A stretch of DNA of 9,069 nt, taken from NCBI GenBank assembly GCA_905215815.1, contig CAJMRN010000077.1:1-9069 (forward strand), read 5' to 3'. The notes below the pieces were generated by a model. The model saw only the letters and a list, made by a program, of their open reading frames with translations. It ran no database searches and was not told the origin of the DNA. The translations under genes were made by a program, and so were the position numbers. The stretch comes from an uncultured bacterium. Lineage in GTDB: Bacteria > Actinomycetota > Coriobacteriia > Coriobacteriales > Coriobacteriaceae. Numbering within the stretch: the stretch's first letter is position 1; every line of letters begins with the position of its first letter. Shown piece after piece: positions 1 through 5,044 of the stretch.

Positions 1-105
1 AGGTCAGCGCCCTTTCGTTTCACGTCACCTTGTCTCAAATGCGACCCGCTCGCTGGCATTGCCAAGACATCGGCGTTATCTTGGTTGGCACTTGAATGAT
101 CCCTT

Positions 106-134
106 TAGTCATTGGGGACGTTCTTAAATGACTA
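106..134. repeat. Inverted repeat with 8-bp arms (REP-like palindrome candidate)
   Basis: TAGTCATT at 106-113 is perfectly complementary to AATGACTA at 127-134, around a 13-base loop. A second AATGA at 95-99 could instead pair with TCATT at 109-113, so two folds compete for the same strand. The unit resembles short dispersed palindromes of bacterial intergenic regions, but that is an impression only: a second copy is not present in this window. Confidence 0.4.
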
Positions 135-180
135 GGTTGGGTACATTGCTTTGAGATGTTATTCAATCGGTTTTGATGGC

Positions 181-205
181 CTTTGAGCTGTCTACCTGCT
201 CAAAG
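181..205. repeat. Perfect 8-bp inverted repeat, hairpin candidate
   Basis: CTTTGAGC at 181-188 pairs perfectly with GCTCAAAG at 198-205 across a 9-base loop. No T run follows, so it does not look like an intrinsic terminator. CTTTGAG also occurs at 149-155 and could pair with the same 3' arm. A further stem, 209-216 with 225-232 (8 bp including one G-T pair), follows directly. Confidence 0.4.
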
Positions 206-244
206 TAATTAATAGCTTTCATCTGCTATTGAAAATATTGCTCG

Positions 245-277
245 AAAAATCGTCCAAGAAGTCACGGGGCGATTTTT
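245..277 (+). terminator. Terminator-like hairpin upstream of prmC
   Basis: The arm AAAAATCGTCC at 245-255 pairs with GGGCGATTTTT at 267-277, giving 11 pairs with one G-T wobble and an 11-base loop. A GC-richer core is followed by five T on the + strand and preceded by five A, which is the layout of a bidirectional intrinsic terminator. It probably ends transcription of whatever lies upstream, before the prmC promoter. The GC core is short, so strength is uncertain. Confidence 0.5.
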
Positions 278-294
278 GACGCGTCGCGCGTCAA
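276..294. repeat. Perfect 19-bp palindrome (8+3+8)
   Basis: TTGACGCG at 276-283 and CGCGTCAA at 287-294 are perfect inverted copies around TCG. It overlaps the last bases of the preceding terminator-like hairpin. The length and symmetry are typical of an operator for a dimeric repressor, but it could also be a second stem of the terminator. No promoter box of quality lies close enough to decide. Confidence 0.45.
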
Positions 295-450
295 GCGATG
301 TGGCAAGCGTTTGGTTAGATATTGGTCAGTTTTGGGGCAACCTTGCCAAAAGCTTGACGGATGCAGATATGAACGTCGACAAATGAACACTTTGGACGGG
401 GGCAAACAAAAAATCTGGGCTGATTCTCGATAATCGCCTTCAATCGTCCC

Positions 451-477
451 TTGCCAAGCGCTGGCCTCGCGTACAAT
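451..477 (+). promoter_or_regulatory. Candidate prmC promoter
   Basis: A -10-like TACAAT at 472-477 (5 of 6 to consensus) is preceded by TTGCCA at 451-456 (5 of 6). The 15-base spacer is shorter than the usual 16-18, which weakens the call. Transcription would start about 40 bases before the prmC ATG. An alternative -10, GATAAT at 429-434, has no good -35. Confidence 0.4.
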
Positions 478-525
478 CTGCTCCGACATTCGCGCGCCGC
501 CCGGCGCTTAAGAGGGGAGGACCCC

Positions 526-1776
526 ATGGCAAACGAGATTTGGACCATCAAGCGTTGTCTCGAGTGGACCAAGGAGTACCTGGCCGAGCGCGGTGAGGAA
601 CACCCCCGTCTTTCTGCCGAATGGTTGCTGTGCGCTGCCACGGGCTTGGCGCGCATCGACTTATATATGCGTATGGACGAGGCGCTCGATGCGGCGCAGC
701 TCGAGACCATGCACGCGGCGGTCGTCCGCCGCGCCAAGGGCGAGCCGCTGCAGTACATCACCGGCAGCACGCAGTTCCGCATGATCGACGTCGCGTGCGC
801 CCCCGGCGTACTCATTCCGCGTCCCGAGACCGAGATGCTCGTCGAGGAAGTCCTCAATTATCTGGATGCCGAGGTGCTGAGCCCCGAGGCTGCCGCCCGT
901 CAGCGCGTTGAGCTGCCCTGGAACGATGAAGTCGAGCAAGCGCGCAAGGCCGAAGCCGCATTGGCCGACGAGCGAGCGACGGCCGAGCGCCGTGCCGCCA
1001 ACCTCACAGCCGCCGACGAGGCGGCGTTGGGTAGCGATGTGCTGGGCAGCCGCGCCTATGCCGAGGAACTGGCCGATCGCGAGGCCGAGGAAGCCGCCGC
1101 GCAGGTAGCGGAGACCGAAGCCGAGGAGGCCGCTGAGCCCGAGCTCGACGAATACGGCATCGCCATCGAAGGCGCCGATCACGAGGCGTCTCTGACGAAG
1201 GATGCCGCCGCGCCTGCCCCAGCCGAGCCCCGCACTGCCCGCGTTCTCGAGGTCGGTTGCGGCACGGGCTGCATCTCGCTCTCCCTTGCCTGGGAGCGCC
1301 GCGGCCATGTCACCTGCACCGCTACCGATATCGAGCCGCGCGCCATTGACCTGGCCACCAAAAACCGCGACGCGCTCGGGCTTACGTCCGATGAGGTCGC
1401 CTTCAGCCTCACGAACCTGGTGAGCTCTATCCCCCGCGAGGAGTGGGGCACCTTTGACGTACTCGTCTCCAACCCGCCTTACATTCCGACCGACGTCATG
1501 CGCTCGCTACCGCACGAGGTCAAGGACTTCGAGCCCGATTTGGCGCTCGAGGGCGGTGCCGACGGCCTTGATATCTTCCGCCGCCTGCTCAATGCGGCGC
1601 CCTATATGCTGCGCGCCGGCGGCCTGTTTGCCTGCGAGCTCTACGAGGGCGCCCTCGACGCCGCCGCCGAGCTCTGCCGTCAAGCGGGTCTGTCGGACGT
1701 GCGTATCGTCCGCGACCTCACCGATCGTCCCCGTATCGTCCGAGCCATCGTCATCGAGCCCAAACAGCGCCAGTAA
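526..1776 (+). CDS. prmC: Release factor glutamine methyltransferase PrmC with large internal insertion
   Basis: PrmC (HemK) transfers a methyl group from S-adenosylmethionine to the Gln of the GGQ motif in release factors RF1 and RF2, tuning translation termination in the cytoplasm. The 416-residue product has the N-terminal substrate-recognition domain (about 5-95), the PRPETE segment (98-103), SAM-binding motif I VLEVGCGTG (240-248) and the catalytic NPPY signature (316-319), followed by DFEPDLALEGG (334-344), as in the family. Ordinary PrmC proteins are about 280-290 residues; the excess is an Ala/Glu-rich, probably helical or disordered stretch of ~120 residues at about 114-236, between RPETE and motif I. 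The ATG at 526 is chosen because GGGGAGG lies at 514-520; an in-frame TTG at 451 has no such support. prfA, the usual neighbour, is not in the window. Confidence 0.93.
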   Translation: MANEIWTIKRCLEWTKEYLAERGEEHPRLSAEWLLCAATGLARIDLYMRMDEALDAAQLETMHAAVVRRAKGEPLQYITGSTQFRMIDVACAPGVLIPRPETEMLVEEVLNYLDAEVLSPEAAARQRVELPWNDEVEQARKAEAALADERATAERRAANLTAADEAALGSDVLGSRAYAEELADREAEEAAAQVAETEAEEAAEPELDEYGIAIEGADHEASLTKDAAAPAPAEPRTARVLEVGCGTGCISLSLAWERRGHVTCTATDIEPRAIDLATKNRDALGLTSDEVAFSLTNLVSSIPREEWGTFDVLVSNPPYIPTDVMRSLPHEVKDFEPDLALEGGADGLDIFRRLLNAAPYMLRAGGLFACELYEGALDAAAELCRQAGLSDVRIVRDLTDRPRIVRAIVIEPKQRQ

Positions 1777-1790
1777 TATTTATTAACTGG

Positions 1791-1820
1791 TTAGCAAAAA
1801 TTATAAAGTAGTTTATAATT
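1791..1820 (+). promoter_or_regulatory. hicAB promoter with overlapping palindromic operator
   Basis: TTAGCA at 1791-1796 (4 of 6 to the -35 consensus) and a perfect TATAAT at 1814-1819 are separated by 17 bases, the best promoter in the window. The -10 box lies in a palindrome: AATTATAAA at 1799-1807 and TTTATAATT at 1812-1820 are perfect 9-base inverted copies around GTAG. HicB antitoxins commonly repress their own operon, so this is inferred to be the HicB or HicAB binding site. The RNA would start near 1826, about 20 bases before hicA. Confidence 0.65.
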
Positions 1821-1844
1821 AGGACGGCTGAAAGAGGTCGGCCC

Positions 1845-2030
1845 ATGCAACCTACTACCTTTCGGGAAATCATTGCCCTACTCAAGCACGATGGATTCGT
1901 GAAGGTCGCGCAAGTCGGTAGTCATGCTAAGTATGTTTCTGGTGACCGCGTTGTCACCGTGAACGGTTCTGGTGGTGATCGACCAAAGAAGGGCACGTGG
2001 GCAAGTATTCGTCGCCAAGCTGGATGGTAG
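1845..2030 (+). CDS. hicA: HicA-family mRNA interferase toxin
   Basis: HicA is a small double-stranded-RNA-binding-fold ribonuclease that cleaves mRNA and stops growth when not neutralised by HicB. The 61-residue product has the family's full length and order: an N-terminal helix with the LLKHDGF segment (12-18), the GSH motif at 25-27 with the expected catalytic His27, a following aromatic in HAKY (27-30), two beta strands, and the typical ending GTWASIRRQAGW. Nothing essential appears missing, so the toxin is probably active. The ATG at 1845 is supported by AGAGG at 1833-1837, seven bases upstream. It lies 68 bases after prmC, has its own promoter, and is followed 11 bases later by hicB, the usual toxin-first order. 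Confidence 0.9.
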   Translation: MQPTTFREIIALLKHDGFVKVAQVGSHAKYVSGDRVVTVNGSGGDRPKKGTWASIRRQAGW

Positions 2031-2041
2031 TTGGAGGCAAA

Positions 2042-2488
2042 ATGAGGCAGCGATTTACCTATGACTGCGTTCTCATAAAAGAAGACGACGGTTACTGCGC
2101 TAGCTTCCCGCAGATTCCCGGCGCCTTTGCCGATGGCGATACGCGCGAAGAAGCGATTGCCCATGCCACCGAGGCACTGATGGCGTTTTTGGCCGACGAC
2201 CTCAACAACGGTTTGACTCCGGTAGGGTACGAACGCTCGGCCGAGGTCGTGACCCTTTCAGTCGAAATCGACCACGAGGACGCTCGGGAAGCGGCGTGCC
2301 GAACATTTAAAGACGCAGCTCTGGACCTCAAAGTTTCCGCTCCGCGGATTACCGCGCTGGTCAAAGCCGGAAAGCTCGATGTTGAACTCGTCGACGGCCG
2401 TCGGATGATAACGATAGACAGCATCGAGCGCTACGCCGCCCAAGAACGCCACGCCGGCAGGCCAAAGAAGTTCGTCGCAGTCCAATAA
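2042..2488 (+). CDS. hicB: HicB-family antitoxin with C-terminal helix-turn-helix-like domain
   Basis: HicB binds and inactivates HicA and usually represses the operon. In the 148-residue product, residues 1-58 match the HicB partial-RNase-H fold: DDGYCASFPQIPG (15-27), the DGDTREEA segment (31-38) and a helix ending AFLADD (48-53). Residues about 88-134 (ALDLKVSAPRITALVKAGKL and then ITIDSIERYAA) look like a winged helix of the MerR/excisionase kind, not the ribbon-helix-helix or Xre-type helix-turn-helix common in HicB; this is a judgement by eye. The ATG at 2042 is chosen because GGAGG lies at 2033-2037; an in-frame GTG at 1997 would overlap hicA by 34 bases and add residues not typical of the family. 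The tail is basic (GRPKK, 139-143). Confidence 0.88.
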   Translation: MRQRFTYDCVLIKEDDGYCASFPQIPGAFADGDTREEAIAHATEALMAFLADDLNNGLTPVGYERSAEVVTLSVEIDHEDAREAACRTFKDAALDLKVSAPRITALVKAGKLDVELVDGRRMITIDSIERYAAQERHAGRPKKFVAVQ

Positions 2489-2533
2489 CCCCCTCACTTT
2501 CACCGACTACTAGAGCCGCTCACCAAACCAACA

Positions 2534-2612
2534 TGCGCTCTGGGCAAATAGGTTGAACGTTTCGTGCGAGAATGCCCCACAGTAAACAAACTTGCACCAG
2601 AGCGTAAGGGGC
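2534..2612 (+). promoter_or_regulatory. Structured leader of tsaC with possible Shine-Dalgarno-sequestering pseudoknot
   Basis: Three complementary pairs can be seen. TGCGCTCTGG (2534-2543) pairs with CCAGAGCGTA (2597-2606) over 10 positions, one a G-T wobble. TGCGAG (2565-2570) pairs with CTTGCA (2591-2596) over six, one a wobble; its 3' strand directly abuts the first stem, allowing stacking. GCCCC (2574-2578) in the loop of the second stem pairs with GGGGC (2608-2612), which contains the Shine-Dalgarno core of tsaC. If real, the fold would hide the ribosome site, as in translational riboswitches. No promoter could be placed, and nothing identifies a ligand. Confidence 0.35.
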
Positions 2613-2622
2613 TGGCATACAC

Positions 2623-3366
2623 ATGCAGACGGTCTATCGGGTATTCGAGGGAGCGCGCGAGCCGCATCGGCTCGCCGTTGAGCGTACGGCCGAGGTACTC
2701 CGCTGTGGCGGCTTGGCCCTGATCCCGACCGAGACCGTCTATGGTGTCGCCGTGGCAGTCAACGCCTTCTCGGACGCCGTGCCTCAAGATACAAGTGAAT
2801 TCCCATCGTGGCCGCGCGATCCGCAGGCTGCCGTCAACGGCGCCGCAGTCCCTGCGCTCGGCACCGGCTATCGCCGTATCTTCACTCTCAAGCAACGTGA
2901 ACTCACGCAAACCGTCGCTTGGCTGGTCGATGGCGTCGAAGCACTCGGCCGCTATGGCGTGGATATCCCGGAAGATGCCCGCGTACTCGCGCGACGATGC
3001 TGGCCGGGCGCCCTGACTATCGTGGTCAAGGCGGCCCCCTGCGTGCCGACCTTTATGCGCGCCGCCGACGACACGGTGGCACTTCGCGCTTCGGCCTCGC
3101 CCGTGGTGCAAGCGCTCATCCGCGCCTGCGGCAGCCCTCTTGCCTGCACCAGCGCCAACACGCATGGCGCGCCCGCGCCGGCAAGTTTTGTCACGGTGGA
3201 GGAGCGCATCCTGGAGGGGGTCGATGTGGCCGTCGACGCCGGTGAGACCCCGTGTCGCGACGCCTCAACCATCGTGTCGTTTCAGCACGGCGAGCTCCAG
3301 ATCCTGCGCCAAGGCGCGCTTCCCGCATCAGAGATCGAACGGGTCCTGTCCGACCCGATGCAATAG
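2623..3366 (+). CDS. tsaC: L-threonylcarbamoyladenylate synthase, TsaC/YrdC type
   Basis: The enzyme makes L-threonylcarbamoyl-AMP from threonine, bicarbonate and ATP, the first step of the t6A modification at position 37 of ANN-decoding tRNAs. The 247-residue protein carries the YrdC-domain landmarks: ALIPTETVYG (32-41), IFTLKQR (86-92), WPGALTIVV (127-135), VALRASASP (152-160), SPLACTSANTHGAP (171-184), DAGETPCRDASTIV (205-218) and ILRQGAL (227-233). It lacks the extra C-terminal domain of long Sua5 proteins. Between YGV and RIFTLK about 25-30 residues (about 47-84) are longer than in typical homologues and low in conserved residues. The ATG at 2623 follows AAGGGG at 2606-2611 with an 11-base gap, somewhat long. 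glpK starts 13 bases after its stop, so the two are likely co-transcribed. Confidence 0.9.
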   Translation: MQTVYRVFEGAREPHRLAVERTAEVLRCGGLALIPTETVYGVAVAVNAFSDAVPQDTSEFPSWPRDPQAAVNGAAVPALGTGYRRIFTLKQRELTQTVAWLVDGVEALGRYGVDIPEDARVLARRCWPGALTIVVKAAPCVPTFMRAADDTVALRASASPVVQALIRACGSPLACTSANTHGAPAPASFVTVEERILEGVDVAVDAGETPCRDASTIVSFQHGELQILRQGALPASEIERVLSDPMQ

Positions 3367-3379
3367 AAAGGTGTAAGCG

Positions 3380-4921
3380 ATGTCGTTGAATCTAGGTAGC
3401 CTGGGCATGGAAGACGCCTCGTTTAGCTTTGGCGGTTCCTACATCATGGCGCTCGACTGCGGCACCACCTCGGTACTCGCGACCATCGTCGACGAGTACG
3501 GCTGCATCGTCGCCCAGGCGCGTCGTAGCGTCAAAACCAGCTTCCCGCGCCCCGGCTGGGTGGAGCAGGATCCCACGGAGGTGCTTGCCAGCCAGATCGG
3601 CGTGATGATGGAGGTCCAGTTTAAGAGCGGCATCCATTCTGACCGCATTGCCGCCATCGGTATCTCCAACCAGCGCGAGACCACGGTGGTCTGGGACCGC
3701 ATAAGCGGCCAGCCCATCTACAACGCCATCGTATGGCAGTGCCGTCGTACCGCGCCGGCAATCGACGCGTTGGTTGAACAGGGTTGCGAGGAGCTGGTGC
3801 GCTCCCGCACGGGACTCACGCTCGACCCGTATTTCTCAGCCTCCAAGGTGCAGTGGATTCTCGACAACGTCGACGGCGCGCGCGAGAGCGCGGCGGCGGG
3901 CGACCTCATGTTTGGCACCATCGATACCTGGCTCATCTATAACCTCACCGGCGGCCAAACCTTCGCCACCGACTACACCAACGCCAGTCGCACGGCACTC
4001 TTCAATATTCATACGTTGGACTGGGACGATGACCTGCTGTCTCTCTTCGACATCCCGCGTGCCATGATGCCCGAGGTCCGTTGGAGCTCCGGTGACTACG
4101 GTCGCGTCGCGAGCGACATCATGACCAACATGCCGCCCATCATGGGTGTGGCGGGCGACCAGCAGGCGTCGCTGTTCGGACACTGCTGTTTCCATCCCGG
4201 CCAGACCAAAAACACCTATGGCACGGGCTGCTTTATGCTCATGAACACCGGCGACGAGATCGTCGAATCCAAGAATGGCCTGGTCTCCACCATCGGTATC
4301 GCTGCGGACGGCAAGGTCAGCTATGCGCTCGAGGGCTCTATTTTTGCCGCCGGTTCCACCATGAACTGGCTTCGCAACAACATGGGCATCATCTCGAGCG
4401 TGAGCGAGTCGGCACAGCTCGCCGCTTCGATTAGCGACAACGAGGGCTGCTACTTCGTTCCCGCCTTTGCGGGTCTGGGCGCTCCCTGGTGGGACCCGCA
4501 TGCCCGCGGTATCGTGTGCGGTCTGACCGGCGCCTCGAGCCGTGCGACTATCGTACGTGCCGCCTGCGAATCCATGGCATATCAGAGCTACGACGTGCTG
4601 CGCGCCATGGAGCAGGACGTGGGGCTTTCGATCGAGCGCCTGTCTGTCGATGGCGGTGCCTCGCGCAACGAGTTCATCATGCAATTCCAGGCCGACCTGC
4701 TGGATATCCCCGTGCTGCAATGCGAGACGGTGGAGGCCACGGCAATCGGTGCCGCGTACTTGGCGGGTCTTGCCGTCGGCTATTGGGAAGACCTGGAAGA
4801 GCTGGAGCAAAATGCCCAGATCGTTAGGACCTTCCTTCCCCACATGTCCGCCGAGCGCCGCGAACAAAACCTTGCGGGCTGGTGTGATGCAGTCAGGCGC
4901 TCGCTCAGTACCGCACAGTAG
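3380..4921 (+). CDS. glpK: Glycerol kinase
   Basis: GlpK phosphorylates glycerol with ATP to sn-glycerol 3-phosphate in the cytoplasm. The 513-residue product matches the FGGY kinase family along its whole length: ALDCGTTS (24-31), PGWVEQDP (58-65), NQRETT (97-102), IVWQCRRT (117-124), DYTNASRT (198-205), VAGDQQASLFG (257-267) with the catalytic Asp260, GTGCFMLMNTG (281-291), GLGAPWWDP (365-373) and DGGASRN (424-430). The start at 3380 follows AAAGG at 3367-3371 by eight bases; the protein thus has about 15 more residues before the first strand than Escherichia coli GlpK. The loop PEVRWSSGDYGRV...IMGVAGD (231-260) contains no His, so the PTS/HPr phosphorylation site of Enterococcus-type enzymes seems absent. 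No glycerol facilitator or glycerol-3-phosphate dehydrogenase gene is adjacent. Confidence 0.96.
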   Translation: MSLNLGSLGMEDASFSFGGSYIMALDCGTTSVLATIVDEYGCIVAQARRSVKTSFPRPGWVEQDPTEVLASQIGVMMEVQFKSGIHSDRIAAIGISNQRETTVVWDRISGQPIYNAIVWQCRRTAPAIDALVEQGCEELVRSRTGLTLDPYFSASKVQWILDNVDGARESAAAGDLMFGTIDTWLIYNLTGGQTFATDYTNASRTALFNIHTLDWDDDLLSLFDIPRAMMPEVRWSSGDYGRVASDIMTNMPPIMGVAGDQQASLFGHCCFHPGQTKNTYGTGCFMLMNTGDEIVESKNGLVSTIGIAADGKVSYALEGSIFAAGSTMNWLRNNMGIISSVSESAQLAASISDNEGCYFVPAFAGLGAPWWDPHARGIVCGLTGASSRATIVRAACESMAYQSYDVLRAMEQDVGLSIERLSVDGGASRNEFIMQFQADLLDIPVLQCETVEATAIGAAYLAGLAVGYWEDLEELEQNAQIVRTFLPHMSAERREQNLAGWCDAVRRSLSTAQ

Positions 4922-4975
4922 GGCTGCGATGGGCTGCTCGATACAACAAACCGCTAAACTAATGCATGGCGTGCG

Positions 4976-5009
4976 GCGGCAACGTTGCTGCGTGCCTTGT
5001 CAGCAAGGC
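4976..5009 (+). other. Two tandem hairpins in the upp leader
   Basis: GCGGCA (4976-4981) can pair with TGCTGC (4986-4991) around ACGT, with one G-T pair, and GCCTTG (4994-4999) pairs perfectly with CAAGGC (5004-5009) around TCAG. They lie 20-55 bases before the upp ribosome site. There is no T run after either, so they are not convincing terminators. They may affect readthrough from glpK or translation of upp. The remaining bases of the 123-base glpK-upp gap show no good promoter; TACAAC at 4942-4947 is a weak -10 candidate without a -35. Confidence 0.35.
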
Positions 5010-5044
5010 CATCTTCCGGCCGCAACGAAAGGGGCAATCAACCC

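Larger units (their letters stand above)
1..525. other. Gene-free upstream region of prmC
   Basis: No coding region could be supported here. All three forward frames are open from base 1 only until stops near 93-99 and 125-127, and none of the short peptides is recognisable, so the end of an upstream gene cannot be claimed. Roughly the first 300 bases are AT-richer than the neighbouring genes and contain several short inverted repeats (54-64, 62-84, 106-134, 181-205, 209-232, 245-277, 276-294), entered separately where strong enough. The rest, about 295-450, shows little besides a loosely paired TTTTGG...CCAAAA element around 330-350. A candidate prmC promoter lies at 451-477. The heptamer TTGCCAA occurs at 59, 343 and 451. 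Confidence 0.6.

Noticed and set aside
1..127. 3' end of an upstream gene such as prfA
   Set aside because: All three forward frames stay open only briefly and none gives a recognisable RF1 tail or other family ending, so no partial gene is claimed.
451..525. Longer prmC starting at TTG 451
   Set aside because: The added residues are not PrmC-like, the start lies on the candidate -35 box, and the ATG at 526 has a strong Shine-Dalgarno sequence.
661..1308. 215-codon open frame on the - strand within prmC
   Set aside because: It mirrors the Ala/Glu-rich insertion of PrmC, giving a Gly/Leu-rich meaningless product. No ribosome site or recognisable motif.
1997..2041. Longer hicB starting at GTG 1997
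   Set aside because: It would overlap hicA and add 15 residues before the conserved HicB start, while the ATG at 2042 has GGAGG just upstream.
2553..2581. Promoter with TTGAAC as -35 upstream of tsaC
   Set aside because: No acceptable -10 box follows at 15-19 bases (the 17-base position reads CCCACA).
3836..4867. 343-codon open frame on the - strand inside glpK
   Set aside because: glpK matches its family over its full length on the + strand; the antisense frame is a by-product of GC-rich third positions.
4985..5044. Longer upp starting at TTG 4985
   Set aside because: It starts inside the leader hairpins without a ribosome site; the ATG at 5045 gives the normal Upp N-terminus.
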